Positions 47,548 to 56,540 of a DNA stretch of 64,000 nucleotides are shown piece after piece (position 1 is the stretch's first letter; every line of letters starts with the position of its first letter). The stretch spans positions 1 through 64,000 of the forward strand of contig NZ_JAAMQM010000019.1 in NCBI RefSeq assembly GCF_013523055.1. The letters are read 5' to 3'. Source of the stretch: Pseudomonas capeferrum (GTDB taxonomy: Bacteria; Pseudomonadota; Gammaproteobacteria; Pseudomonadales; Pseudomonadaceae). The translations under genes and the position numbers were made by a program. Under the pieces are notes generated by a model that saw only the letters and a program-made list of their open reading frames with translations, did no database searches and had not been told where the DNA came from.

Positions 47548-48444
47548 TCAGCCGACCGTATCGCTTTCACCAATGGCGACGGCTCGGTGCCCTCGGCTGA
47601 CCCACCAGCCGAACCCGGCCGCGGTGAAAAACATGATCAGGCTGTACAGGGCTGCGGGTACGGCCATGGTTGCGTTGTTCAACAGGCTCGGGCTCAACGC
47701 CAGGGCGATGGCCAGGGTGCCGTTGTGGATGCCGATCTCCATGCCGATGGCGATCGCCTGGCGCCGAGGGATGTTCAGCAGGCGCGGCACCCAGTAACCA
47801 ACGGCCAGGCTGAGCAGATTGAAGAGCAACGCGGCCAAGCCGACCACTGGCGCATACTCGACCACCGTGTCCCAGTCCTTGACCAGCGCAAGCACGATGG
47901 TGAACGCCAGGAACAGGGCGGCGACCAGCTTCATGGGGTTCTGCATGCGCGCAGCGAACCCTGGTGCCCAGCGCCGGATGAGCATGCCCAGCGCCACCGG
48001 CAGCAAGACGATAGCGAACACTTGCACTACCTTGGCGAATTGCAGTGGGATCGCCTGATCGGAAGCCATGAACCAGGCCAGCGAGAGATTGACCAGCAGC
48101 GGCATGGTCAGGATCGCGATCAGCGAGTTGACCGCCGTCAAGGTGATGTTCAACGCCACATCGCCATGGGCCAGGTGGCTGAACAGGTTGGCGGTGGTCC
48201 CACCTGGCGAGGCCGCCAGCAACATCAGGCCGACGGCCAACGCCGGCGCGAGGCCGAAGCCATTGGCGATCAGGAAGCACACCAGCGGCAGCAGCAGGAT
48301 CTGGCAGGCCAGGCCGATGACCACGGGCTTGGGATACTTCGCCACACGGGCGAAGTCGGCGGTGGTCAGGGACAACCCGAGGCCGAGCATGATGATGCCC
48401 AAGGCAAGCGGCAGGAAAGCGGTCAACAAGGGAGATGCTGTCAT
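47548..48444 (-). CDS. Bile acid:sodium symporter (BASS)-family transporter
   Basis: Inner-membrane carrier of 298 aa with about ten hydrophobic segments. LALGIIMLGLGLSLTTADFARV, ASPGGTTANLFSHLAHGDVALNITLTAVNS and EIGIHNGTLAIALA are BASS signatures; the SPGG-containing crossover region binds sodium. Family substrates include organic acids such as pyruvate and pantoate. The longer reading from 48759 runs through the DyP gene antisense, so ATG 48444 is used. Convergent with the crtZ paralogue, 6 bp apart. Confidence 0.88.
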   Translation of the reverse strand: MTASPLLTAFLPLALGIIMLGLGLSLTTADFARVAKYPKPVVIGLACQILLLPLVCFLIANGFGLAPALAVGLMLLAASPGGTTANLFSHLAHGDVALNITLTAVNSLIAILTMPLLVNLSLAWFMASDQAIPLQFAKVVQVFAIVLLPVALGMLIRRWAPGFAARMQNPMKLVAALFLAFTIVLALVKDWDTVVEYAPVVGLAALLFNLLSLAVGYWVPRLLNIPRRQAIAIGMEIGIHNGTLAIALALSPSLLNNATMAVPAALYSLIMFFTAAGFGWWVSRGHRAVAIGESDTVG

Positions 48445-48595
48445 CGGGCCAGTCCTTTGAGAATGATCGATCCAGTCTAGTCGGACTTTTCGAGTGCATG
48501 GCCCCTGGCAAAGGAGCTTGGCTGGCATCGTCTTTGTGCTTGCAGGTTGCGACGGCTTCTGTAGGATGCGCGACTTTTGCGAGGATTCGCCTGTC

Positions 48596-49477
48596 ATGTC
48601 GTTCCAGCAAGGTATTCTGGCCACCCCGATACCGGTCCATGCGCGCCACCTGTTCTTCACCATCGCCGAGCCCGAGGCGCTGCCAGGCGCCTTGGACTGG
48701 CTGCTGTCGCAAGTCGACGGCCAGAGCCTGATCCTGGGCGTCGGGGCGCCCTTGGCCAAGGCGCTGGGGCGCGAGATTCCAGGCCTGCGCGCCTTTCCCG
48801 TCCTGGAGGCGGCTGTCGAGAACCCCAGTACTCAGCATGCTCTTTGGCTATGGTTGAGAGGCAATGAACGCGGCGACCTGTGGTTGCGGGCGCAAGCGCT
48901 GGAGCAGGTGCTGGCGCCGGCATTGCGTCTGGTTGACGGTCTCGATGCGTTTCTCCACCAGGGTGGCCGGGACCTGACCGGATACGAGGACGGCACCGAG
49001 AATCCGAGCGGCGAAGATGCCCATGAGGCGGCCCTTATAGCCGGCGATACACCTGGACTGACAGGCTCGAGCTTCGCCGCCTTCCAGCTCTGGAGACATG
49101 ACCTGGGTCATTTCAAGGCGCTGCCGCAGACCGAGCAGGACGACATGATCGGCCGTCGCCTGAGCGACAATGAAGAGCTCGACGAAGCCCCGGAATCGGC
49201 CCACGTCAAACGCACCGCCCAGGAAAGCTACGCGCCCGAGGCCTTCATGGTGCGTCGTTCGCTGTCCTGGGCCGATGAGCGTGGCGCCGGTCTGGCCTTC
49301 CTGGCCTTCGGTCATGGCTTCGATGCGTTCGAGGCGCAGCTGCGCCGCATGAGTGGCCTGGACGACGGCATTACCGATGCCCTGTACCGCTTCAGCCAGC
49401 CCCTGAGCGGCGGCTATTACTGGTGTCCACCGATGACTGAGGGGCGTCTGGATCTGCGGTTGCTGCTGCGAGCCTGA
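48596..49477 (+). CDS. Dye-decolourising peroxidase (DyP type)
   Basis: 293-aa haem peroxidase. The GxxDG signature is present in GRDLTGYEDGTENPSG, with the catalytic distal Asp there, and the proximal region is SAHVKRTAQESYAPEAFMVRRSLSW. The length and lack of a Tat signal fit cytoplasmic P/B-type DyPs, which oxidise dyes, phenols and lignin-like compounds with peroxide. The start ATG 48596 gives the conserved N-terminus (FQQGILATPIPVHARHLFF). Confidence 0.9.
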   Translation: MSFQQGILATPIPVHARHLFFTIAEPEALPGALDWLLSQVDGQSLILGVGAPLAKALGREIPGLRAFPVLEAAVENPSTQHALWLWLRGNERGDLWLRAQALEQVLAPALRLVDGLDAFLHQGGRDLTGYEDGTENPSGEDAHEAALIAGDTPGLTGSSFAAFQLWRHDLGHFKALPQTEQDDMIGRRLSDNEELDEAPESAHVKRTAQESYAPEAFMVRRSLSWADERGAGLAFLAFGHGFDAFEAQLRRMSGLDDGITDALYRFSQPLSGGYYWCPPMTEGRLDLRLLLRA

Positions 49478-49564
49478 TGTTTACATCCAGATACAGAATG
49501 CCCTAACAGTCAAGGGTAGAGCCGCTAGCCTTGAAAGTTTCCACTTCATTGCGGGAGCTTTCCT

Positions 49565-50482
49565 ATGTACGGACGTCGTGATGTCCTACGCACTGGTGCA
49601 GCTTTGGGCCTGTTGGCCGCCAGCCCCCTGTTGCGCGCCGAAGCAGGTTCGATGCCTGGCGGCCTGCGGGTGCGCAAGATCCCGTCTACCGGCGAGGCGC
49701 TGCCGGTCATCGGCGCCGGTACGTCCGGAAGCTTCGAGGTAGAGGCCGGTTCGGCGCAGTACCAGCAGCTCAAGCAGGTACTGCAGGCATTCTTCGCCGG
49801 GGGCGGCAAGGTGATCGACACCTCGCCCAACTATGGCGGCGCCGACGCCATCCTTGGCCAGTTACTGGCGGAAGGTGGCTGGCACCGTCAGTGCTTCATC
49901 GCGACCAAGATCGCCGCCGACAGCCATGATGCGGCTGTCGCGCAATGGGCGCAAAGCCTCAAGAGCCTGCGTACCGAGAAGGTCGATCTGCTGCAGATCC
50001 ACAACCTGCGTGACTGGCAGCGCCAGCTTCCCTATGCTCATGAGCTCAAGCAGCAGGGCAAGACCCGTTACGTGGGGATCACCCATTACCTGGCCAGCGG
50101 GCAGGACCGGGTGATCGAGATCCTCCGTCAGCATCCTCTCGATTTCATCCAGATCAATTACTCGGTCAATTCGCCCGAGGCGGCTAAGGAGCTGCTGCCG
50201 CTTGCGCAGGACAAGGGCGTAGCGGTGTTGATCAACCGTACGTTCGATGACGGCAGGCTGTTCGCCAGGGTCAAGGGCCAGGCGCTGCCAGCCTGGGCGG
50301 CAGAGGCGGGCATCGGCAGTTGGGCGCAGTTGTTTCTCAAGTTCGCCCTCAGCCATCCGGCGGTGACCGCCGTGATACCGGCCACCGGTCGTCCCGACCG
50401 GCAGCTTGACCAGCTCAAGGCCGGCACCGGGGAGCTGCTCAGCGAGGCGCAGCAGCAAGCCCTGATCAAGCAGTTCGCCTGA
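49565..50482 (+). CDS. Tat-exported aldo/keto reductase
   Basis: 305 aa. The N-terminus GRRDVLRTGAALGLLAASPLLRAEA is a twin-arginine signal peptide, so this AKR is probably periplasmic, where NADPH is not free. The catalytic tetrad residues are recognisable: Asp in KVIDTSPNYGG, Tyr in the same motif, Lys in CFIATKI and His in DLLQIHNLRDW. GGAG lies before ATG 49565. Substrate unknown. The MFS carrier gene starts 4 bp after it, suggesting an operon. Confidence 0.87.
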   Translation: MYGRRDVLRTGAALGLLAASPLLRAEAGSMPGGLRVRKIPSTGEALPVIGAGTSGSFEVEAGSAQYQQLKQVLQAFFAGGGKVIDTSPNYGGADAILGQLLAEGGWHRQCFIATKIAADSHDAAVAQWAQSLKSLRTEKVDLLQIHNLRDWQRQLPYAHELKQQGKTRYVGITHYLASGQDRVIEILRQHPLDFIQINYSVNSPEAAKELLPLAQDKGVAVLINRTFDDGRLFARVKGQALPAWAAEAGIGSWAQLFLKFALSHPAVTAVIPATGRPDRQLDQLKAGTGELLSEAQQQALIKQFA

Positions 50483-50486
50483 CGTC

Positions 50487-51785
50487 ATGGGCCGCTGGCG
50501 ACGACGCCTGGAAGCTGTCTTCAATCTTGAGGCCGAAGAATGGCCGGCGGTGCTGGCCGGCCTAGCCCTGTTCTATCTGTTGTTCACCGGCTATTTCATG
50601 TTGCGCCCTGTACGCGAGACCATGGGCGTGGCGGGAGGCGTGGACAATCTTCAATGGCTGTTCACCGGCACCTTCGTCGTCACCTTGGCATGTCTGCCGA
50701 TCTTCGGTTGGCTGGCCTCGCGGGTGCAGCGGCGCTTGATCTTGCCATGGACCTATGGGTTCTTCAGCACCAACCTGATGGTGTTCGCCGTGCTGCTTGC
50801 GATCGACCCGGAGAATCTCTGGACCGCTCGGGCCTTCTATATCTGGTTGTCGGTCTTCAACCTGTTGACGATTTCGCTGGCCTGGAGTGTTCTGGCCGAC
50901 CTGTTCTCCAGCGAGCAGGGCAAGCGTCTATTCGGCTTGCTGGCTGCCGGCGCCAGCCTGGGCGGGTTGACCGGGCCGATACTGGGCGCGCTTCTGGTGC
51001 GACCCCTCGGTCACGCTGGGCTACTGGTCCTGGCAGGGGTGTTTCTGATAGCCAGTATCGGCGCGACACTCTACTTGCAACGCTGGAGGGAACGTCGCCC
51101 ACTGCCTTCAGGCGTCGAGCACGCACCATCGAGGCCGCTTGGCGGCAACCCCTTCGCCGGGGCCACCGCCGTTCTGCGCACACCTTATCTGGCCGGCATC
51201 GCCTTGTTCGTGGTGCTATTGGCCAGTGTCAGCACGTTTCTGTATTTCGAGCAGGCCCGTATCGTCAGCGAGACCTTCAGTGATCGCACCCGACAGACCC
51301 AGGTGTTCGGACTCATCGACGCGGTGGTCCAGGTCCTGGCCATTCTCACCCAGCTGTTCATCACCGGACGCCTGGCGCGGTGCCTGGGGGTCAGCGTGTT
51401 GCTGGTGGCGGTACCGTTGATCATGGCGGCGGGTTTTCTGTGGCTTTCCCTTGCGCCGGTATTCGCCGTATTCGTGGTCGTGATGGTGGTGCGCAGGGCC
51501 GGGGAATATGCGCTGGTGCGGCCTGGTCGAGAGATGCTGTTCACGGTCCTGCCCGCAGGCGACAAATACAAGGCGAAGAACTTCATCGATACGGTCGTCT
51601 ACCGCGGCGGCGATGCGCTGAGCGGCTGGGTCAAGCGGGCGCTGGACGTGATGGGCGATCATCCGCAGGTGGCCATGCTGATCGGCGCGGTCATCGCGCT
51701 GTGCTGGGGCGTCACAGGCGGTTGGCTCGGCAAGCGTCAGCGACAGGCCGAACGTCTCCAGGCCAATGATTCCGAACGCTTCTGA
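50487..51785 (+). CDS. MFS-like carrier, ATP/ADP-translocase-related
   Basis: 432 aa with about 12 membrane segments. The N-terminus (FYLLFTGYFMLRPVRETMGVAGG, LFTGTFVVTLACLPIFGWLASRV) and YALVRPGREMLFTVLPAGDKYKAKNFIDTVVYRGGDALSG resemble the bacterial NTP/NDP exchange carrier (Tlc-like) family within MFS. Such proteins in free-living bacteria have unknown cargo. Coupled to the aldo/keto reductase gene by a 4-bp gap. A 237-bp gap with an A-rich patch near 51936 follows. Confidence 0.8.
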   Translation: MGRWRRRLEAVFNLEAEEWPAVLAGLALFYLLFTGYFMLRPVRETMGVAGGVDNLQWLFTGTFVVTLACLPIFGWLASRVQRRLILPWTYGFFSTNLMVFAVLLAIDPENLWTARAFYIWLSVFNLLTISLAWSVLADLFSSEQGKRLFGLLAAGASLGGLTGPILGALLVRPLGHAGLLVLAGVFLIASIGATLYLQRWRERRPLPSGVEHAPSRPLGGNPFAGATAVLRTPYLAGIALFVVLLASVSTFLYFEQARIVSETFSDRTRQTQVFGLIDAVVQVLAILTQLFITGRLARCLGVSVLLVAVPLIMAAGFLWLSLAPVFAVFVVVMVVRRAGEYALVRPGREMLFTVLPAGDKYKAKNFIDTVVYRGGDALSGWVKRALDVMGDHPQVAMLIGAVIALCWGVTGGWLGKRQRQAERLQANDSERF

Positions 51786-52022
51786 CCTTTTGATCAGGGC
51801 TGCCTGCAAGTAGACAGTGTGTGATAAATCCGCGGAACTGTCCCAGCCGACGCAGGGTCCACAGCACAAGCGGATCATTAGGGCACCAAATGTGTCCGTT
51901 CGATTATTTAACGCCGCTGGTCCGGGCTCCTGTAAAAAAAGCGAATCACCCGGCAAGCGCGTAATCCGATCTTATGCACGGCATGGTGCCGTGCGTACCT
52001 GAACCCAAATGAGGTCGAGATC

Positions 52023-52187
52023 ATGGCTAACAACCAAGGCAAGTCCGGTAAAGAGGGTGGTCAGAAGAATTCTGGCAATTTCGCAAATGACCGCGAGAAA
52101 GCATCCGAAGCAGGCAAGAAAGGTGGCCAGTCCAGCTCCGGACGTGGCAGCCATCAAGAGTCCGGCCAGAAGGGTGGCCGCTCGTAA
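52023..52187 (+). CDS. KGG-repeat stress protein (YciG/con-10 type)
   Basis: 54 aa, MANNQGKSGKEGGQKNSGNF..., with KEGGQ, GKKGGQ and GQKGGRS repeats, the KGG motif found in stress-induced and conidiation-linked hydrophilins. GAGGTCGAGATC upstream supplies the ribosome site. Probably disordered and induced in stress or stationary phase (family knowledge). Confidence 0.85.
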   Translation: MANNQGKSGKEGGQKNSGNFANDREKASEAGKKGGQSSSGRGSHQESGQKGGRS

Positions 52188-52252
52188 GTGAAGGCAACGC
52201 AGTGCCGGTTCGTCTGGCACTGCGATCACCTCGGCAATACGGAGAAGATCTC

Positions 52253-52444
52253 ATGCGCACAGCCTCTTTGATATGTCTTCTTGGCAGCATGACGCTGGTC
52301 TCCGGGTGCTTCGATCGCAGCGATCACCCCGCCAAGGACGCCGACCAGAGCAAGCCGTCCTTGCAGATGCAAAAGCCCGACACGACGATCGGCGAGGGCC
52401 AGCCTGCCCAGCAGCCGATAACGTCCCAAGAAAAAGATAATTGA
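52253..52444 (+). CDS. Small lipoprotein
   Basis: 63 aa with signal and lipobox (LICLLGSMTLVSGC), so the mature protein starts at Cys20 and is about 44 residues, hydrophilic and Pro/Gln-rich. GGAGA precedes ATG 52253. Asp after +2 is not seen (CFDR: +2 Phe), so outer-membrane sorting is expected. Function unknown. It ends 19 bp before the next gene. Confidence 0.75.
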   Translation: MRTASLICLLGSMTLVSGCFDRSDHPAKDADQSKPSLQMQKPDTTIGEGQPAQQPITSQEKDN

Positions 52445-52463
52445 ATCATCGGAGGGCCGAGGC

Positions 52464-53801
52464 ATGACGGTCATGACCCGCGAGGCCGCCCCCGGGGCAT
52501 TGGCCTCGCCCATCTGTACAGGGCTGGAAGGGCGTTACCGGACCCTGCTCGAGGGCCCCGGTGCGGACAGCGCACAGTGGCTTGCCGAGCAACTGGAGCG
52601 TGCCGATCAACTGCCTGACGAACTTCCTGTTTCGCCCACGGCGCTGATGCAATGGAGTGCCCGAAAATCTGCCCAGGTCGCCAAAGCGTTCGCGGCCTAT
52701 CTTGAAGCGCGCCAGCAAGGCGCGCCGCGTCGTTACTTCGCCACCCGTTCCCAGGCCATCTATTTCATCCAGCAGGTCGCGCCCACCAAGGCCGTGGACG
52801 GCGCCTGGCTTTACGGTACCCTCCGCCATTGGCAGGACCCGCGCTACCATGGTCTGATCCGAACCTACCTCGAGGAACTGGGCGACGGTGACCCACGCTG
52901 CAATCATGTGCTGGTGTACCAGCGACTGCTCAGTCACCTGGGTTGCCTGGAGCCCGTGCCGTTGGCAGATGAGAGGTATCTGCAAGGTGCCATCCAACTG
53001 GCGCTCGGATACAACGCCGACGAGTTCCTGCCTGAAGTGATCGGCTACAACCTGGGCTACGAACAGCCGCCCCTGCACCTGCTGATCACCACCCATGAGC
53101 TTGCCGAGCTGGGTATCGATGCTCACTACTTCCGGCTGCACATCACTATCGACAACGCCGCCAGTGGGCATGCCCAGAAGTCTGTCCATGCGTTGTGGCA
53201 GCTGTGTCCTCAGATCGAGTCGGACGTGTTCTACAGGCGTGTTATCAGAGGTTTTCGTCTGAACGACCTGGGTATCGATACCCCGACATTGATCGCGGAA
53301 TTCGACCTGGAAGCCGAACTCGTGGCGGCGCTGGAGCGCAAGCGCGGGTTCGGTCGCTACATGCACTCCGATCATTGCCGTCTACAAGGGCAGACCATCA
53401 ACCAATGGCTGGCAACACCAGGACGCATGCCCGACTTTCTCCAGGCACTGCAGGCCCAAGGCTGGGTTCGGCGTCATGAAGATCCGACTACGAGTCGTTT
53501 CTGGAAAATCATCGACGGCCCCACAGCGGCCATGTTCGGGATCTTCAGCCCTTACGAGATGCAGCTCTGGCATGACTGGATCGCGGGCGACTGGCAGGCT
53601 CCACCGGCCCGTCGGCTGCGGCCGGGCAGTTGGGAAGACAGCGTCAGCCATCTGTCGGCGGGTGACGCGCCGCCGCCTTCGGACAATGTCGACGAACTCA
53701 TCGAGGCCATGGCTGGCAATCGTCACGCACTCCCGCAGGGACTGCGTGCCACCCAGGCCTATACACAACTCACCGGACTTGCCTACGGGAGACCCTGCTG
53801 A
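52464..53801 (+). CDS. Iron-containing redox enzyme family protein (haem-oxygenase-like fold)
   Basis: 445-aa protein of the haem-oxygenase-like diiron oxidase/oxygenase (HDO) type. Possible metal ligands are in YLEELGDGDPRCNH, FLPEVIGYNLGYEQPPLHLLITTHELAELGIDAHYFRLHITIDN and the ASGHAQ segment, which carry the spaced Glu/His/Asp of the family. The C-terminal ~150 residues are an added region. Family members do oxidative chemistry such as N-oxygenation or decarboxylation on amino acids. The next gene, a methyltransferase, overlaps its stop by one base (TGATG), so they likely act together. Confidence 0.8.
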   Translation: MTVMTREAAPGALASPICTGLEGRYRTLLEGPGADSAQWLAEQLERADQLPDELPVSPTALMQWSARKSAQVAKAFAAYLEARQQGAPRRYFATRSQAIYFIQQVAPTKAVDGAWLYGTLRHWQDPRYHGLIRTYLEELGDGDPRCNHVLVYQRLLSHLGCLEPVPLADERYLQGAIQLALGYNADEFLPEVIGYNLGYEQPPLHLLITTHELAELGIDAHYFRLHITIDNAASGHAQKSVHALWQLCPQIESDVFYRRVIRGFRLNDLGIDTPTLIAEFDLEAELVAALERKRGFGRYMHSDHCRLQGQTINQWLATPGRMPDFLQALQAQGWVRRHEDPTTSRFWKIIDGPTAAMFGIFSPYEMQLWHDWIAGDWQAPPARRLRPGSWEDSVSHLSAGDAPPPSDNVDELIEAMAGNRHALPQGLRATQAYTQLTGLAYGRPC

Positions 53802-54763
53802 TGCAGCTTGACCAACAACAGGCGCAGGCCGACCAGGCCTTGCTCGAGCTCGGCCAGCGCCTGCGCGCGGATGGATACCGCTTCACGTGTGTGACTCCGG
53901 CCACTCAGGCGCGCAATAACCAAAGGGAAGGGTCGCAGGAAGCCCATACCTTGCGGGACGCCTTTGGCTGGAACAGGCCTTTCCCGCCGTCCCTGATTTC
54001 CGCCGACGAGCTGGAGCAATTGTGGTCGGCGCAGGCCCTGCGCGAGGAAGGCGGATTACTGCACAGTCAAGTGCGCTGGGCAACGCTCGACGACCTGCTG
54101 CTGGTGCACTCGGGTTATCCCACCGATGCCCAGGACGCGGTCTTCTTCGGCCCCGACAGCTACCGTTTCGCGCAATTCATCAGCGATCACCTGCAGCACC
54201 GTTTCGCACCGGTCGAGCATGCCGTGGACATTGGCTGCGGAAGCGGCATAGGGGCGTTGCTGATCGCTAGCGCGGCGCGCCATGCGCAAGTTACGGCCGT
54301 CGACATCAACCCGCTGGCGTTGCGCTATACGACGATCAACGCTGCCTTGGCCGGTCTGGAAAACGTCTCGGTGGCGACCAGTGATGTGCTGAACGGAATC
54401 ACCGGCCGGTTCGACCTGATCGTGGCCAATCCGCCCTACATGTTCGATGCCGCGGAGCGTACCTATCGCCATGGGGGCGGCTCCCTCGGCGTGGACCTGT
54501 CCTTGCGTATCCTCGAGGAGTCGTGTGGCCGCCTGAGCCCTGGCGGTACCTTGTTGCTCTATACCGGCGTGGCCATCGTCGAAGGTCGCGATGCGTTGCT
54601 GGAAGCTGTTCGTTTGCGGCTGGCGGGTAAAGAGTGGCGGTGGCACTACCACGAGATCGATCCGGACGTATTTGGCGAACAGTTGCTGGAGCCTGGCTAC
54701 GAGCGCGTGGAACGCATCGCCGCGGTTGGCCTCAGCGTGACCCGGAGCATGGGCCCGGCGTGA
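53801..54763 (+). CDS. Class I SAM-dependent methyltransferase
   Basis: 320 aa. After an N-terminal ~100-residue domain comes a Rossmann methyltransferase: VDIGCGSGIGALLIASAARHAQVTAVDINPLALRY, then VANPPYMFDA, the NPPY motif typical of enzymes that methylate an amide or amino nitrogen (HemK/PrmC, N6-adenine). It sits in an operon with the HDO-type enzyme, so a small nitrogen-containing molecule or a protein Gln may be the substrate (inference). Confidence 0.85.
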   Translation: MQLDQQQAQADQALLELGQRLRADGYRFTCVTPATQARNNQREGSQEAHTLRDAFGWNRPFPPSLISADELEQLWSAQALREEGGLLHSQVRWATLDDLLLVHSGYPTDAQDAVFFGPDSYRFAQFISDHLQHRFAPVEHAVDIGCGSGIGALLIASAARHAQVTAVDINPLALRYTTINAALAGLENVSVATSDVLNGITGRFDLIVANPPYMFDAAERTYRHGGGSLGVDLSLRILEESCGRLSPGGTLLLYTGVAIVEGRDALLEAVRLRLAGKEWRWHYHEIDPDVFGEQLLEPGYERVERIAAVGLSVTRSMGPA

Positions 54764-54779
54764 CAGGGCTTTTACAAAT

Positions 54780-54822
54780 CTGGTGCAGGAGATCCCATGC
54801 TACATGGGATCTCCTGCACCAG
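54780..54822. terminator. Perfect 20-bp hairpin with 3-nt loop
   Basis: Arms 54780-54799 and 54803-54822 are exact reverse complements around CTA. It lies between the methyltransferase (+) and YetF (-) genes, and so may end both transcripts; there is no T run. It has the same design as the hairpin at 4874. Confidence 0.7.
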
Positions 54823-54872
54823 AGGTAGCGGCGGTTGCGAATCCAGTAGAGTGGGGCGCGAAGGCAGTCTTG

Positions 54873-55322
54873 TCACTCTTCGTCACGCTGGATGAAAGAA
54901 AGCGTGCCATTGCGCTCGACGATGGCGTATTTGATCTGGCTGACGTTTTCGATGCCTTGAGTACTACGCGCCGATTCCAGGATGTCGTCCTCGGTCAGGC
55001 GTGAGTGACGCATGCGCGTATGCAGGAAACGACCTTCCTCGACCACTACCAGGGCCTGGCCGTCCATCAGCCTCGACAGCCGCAGGGAACTGAGCTTGGC
55101 TAGCGAGAACCCTATATCCAGCACGAACAACGTCGTGATCACCAGCACCGCGTTGGTGAAGGAGAAGTCTTCGCCAAGGAGCGCCTGCTGCGTGGCTTCG
55201 CCAATGATCAACAACAGGACGAAATCGAACGTGGTCAGGTCGGCGAGCGAACGACGGCCGGCAATGCGGAACAGGATCATCAGGGCCAGATACATGCCTG
55301 CGGCGCGAAAAATGGATTCCAT
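54873..55322 (-). CDS. YetF/DUF421-family membrane protein
   Basis: 149 aa with three N-terminal hydrophobic segments (MYLALMILFRIAGRR, DFVLLLIIGEATQQALLG, AVLVITTLFVLDIGFSL) and a cytoplasmic C-terminal domain (LMDGQALVVVEEGRFL, LTEDDILESARSTQGIENVSQIKYAIVERNGTLSFI), the DUF421 layout. In Bacillus related proteins are linked to spore germination or stress; in Gram-negatives the function is unknown. Third gene of the pncC operon, 8 bp after its neighbour. Confidence 0.88.
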   Translation of the reverse strand: MESIFRAAGMYLALMILFRIAGRRSLADLTTFDFVLLLIIGEATQQALLGEDFSFTNAVLVITTLFVLDIGFSLAKLSSLRLSRLMDGQALVVVEEGRFLHTRMRHSRLTEDDILESARSTQGIENVSQIKYAIVERNGTLSFIQRDEE

Positions 55323-55330
55323 GCCTGCTC

Positions 55331-55852
55331 CTAGGGATAGATGAAAGTGGTGAAAGTGACCGCGCTGGTAGAGCCGACCCGGGCCCGCGCGCGTAGCGGG
55401 CCAATCCCTTCGTATTGCAAGCTGAGATAGAGAGCCGCCTCGCCTTCAGCATCCGTGGCCAAGTGCAAAAGTAACGCACGACCCTGGGATTGCGACATCA
55501 ATGGCTCAGGTTGCAGGGTCTCGATAGTGGCCTCGCGAACCAGTGGACCGTCGAGCAGCAACGCCACCTGAGCCGAAGGCTGACCTTTGACTCGGATTTT
55601 CAGGTTCTCCACAGAACCGTTGCGACTGAAGCGCTGGTAGTCGACCTGTAGCCGGCCATCGACACTGGCCACTGATTGCTCACTGAGCGGGCCATGACCG
55701 AATACACCGGCCAGAGCCATGACCACGATCAACACCAAGCCGTACCAGCCCAGTCGTTCGAAACGCCATGCCCGATGTTGCCGGCGCATGTCCTCCTCGA
55801 CCGGCTGGCGACGCGAGACCTCCTCCTTGACGGTCATGTTGTCATGCTCCAT
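55331..55852 (-). CDS. Hypothetical single-pass membrane protein
   Basis: 173 aa: about 30 charged cytoplasmic residues, one membrane helix (GWYGLVLIVVMALAGVFG) and a ~125-residue extracytoplasmic beta-rich part (VDGRLQVDYQRFSRNGSVENLKIRV...). I recognise no family. ATG 55852 overlaps the pncC stop by one base (TGATG), and yetF follows 8 bp later. Confidence 0.75.
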   Translation of the reverse strand: MEHDNMTVKEEVSRRQPVEEDMRRQHRAWRFERLGWYGLVLIVVMALAGVFGHGPLSEQSVASVDGRLQVDYQRFSRNGSVENLKIRVKGQPSAQVALLLDGPLVREATIETLQPEPLMSQSQGRALLLHLATDAEGEAALYLSLQYEGIGPLRARARVGSTSAVTFTTFIYP

Positions 55853-56355
55853 CAGGCGCGTTCGCCGCGCAGCCAACGTTGGTGAAAGTTCCGCACCTGT
55901 TCCAGGCCGTGTAGCGAGGACTTGTGCATCACGGCTTCGCGGTCGCCGTCAAAGTGCAAGGTCCGTGTGAAGACCGCGATCGGCTCCCCGGCAAAGGCCC
56001 AGGCGAAGCACAGCGTGCCTGGCTTGATATCGCCTTGGGGCTCGGGTCCGGCTACCCCCGTGGTCGCCACGGCGACGTTCGCTGGGCTATCCTGCAGGGC
56101 ACCCACCGCCATTTCCCTAGCGACCTGCACGCTGGTCAGGCCGAATTGCTCGATGGTGTCGGCGCTGACGCGCAGCAGGCGTTGCTTTGCCGTCGGCGAG
56201 TAGACGACATAACCGCTTTCGAGCACCTCGCCACTGCCCGGTATCTCCGACAACAGCGCGACCATACGGCCGGCGGTGCAGGATTCGGCGGTAGTCAACA
56301 GCAGCTCGTGCTCCTTGAGATAGTCCAGCACGGCCTGGACTGCATCGATAGACAT
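55852..56355 (-). CDS. pncC: Nicotinamide-nucleotide amidase PncC (CinA C-terminal domain)
   Basis: 167-aa stand-alone CinA-C domain. It deamidates NMN to NaMN in NAD recycling. LLTTAESCTAGRMVALLSEIPGSGEVLESGYVVYSPTAKQRLLRV holds the catalytic Ser and Lys region, and VAVATTGVAGPEPQGDIKPGTLCFAWA the second motif. First gene of the three-gene operon with the membrane protein and YetF. The extra 16 residues upstream lack a ribosome site, so ATG 56355 is chosen. Confidence 0.9.
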   Translation of the reverse strand: MSIDAVQAVLDYLKEHELLLTTAESCTAGRMVALLSEIPGSGEVLESGYVVYSPTAKQRLLRVSADTIEQFGLTSVQVAREMAVGALQDSPANVAVATTGVAGPEPQGDIKPGTLCFAWAFAGEPIAVFTRTLHFDGDREAVMHKSSLHGLEQVRNFHQRWLRGERA

Positions 56356-56540
56356 GGTCCGTTCCTCAAGTTCCTTTTGCGATTGACGCTGGCGTCGGGT
56401 CAAGGTTCAGAAGGCATGCAGGCATGCAGGGCGCTTGTCAGGCAGACCACCTGTCGGTCCGTGACAGGATTCGAGCAAACCTTCGAGCTAGACGCTTTCT
56501 CGAACTTAGTAACGTCCCACGACACTTGAGGAGATGGCTC

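Noticed and set aside
49495..49520. CCCTAACAGTCAAGGGT before the Tat AKR gene as another MITE end
   Set aside because: Only the AGTCAAGG core matches, and there is no partner end or REP palindrome nearby.
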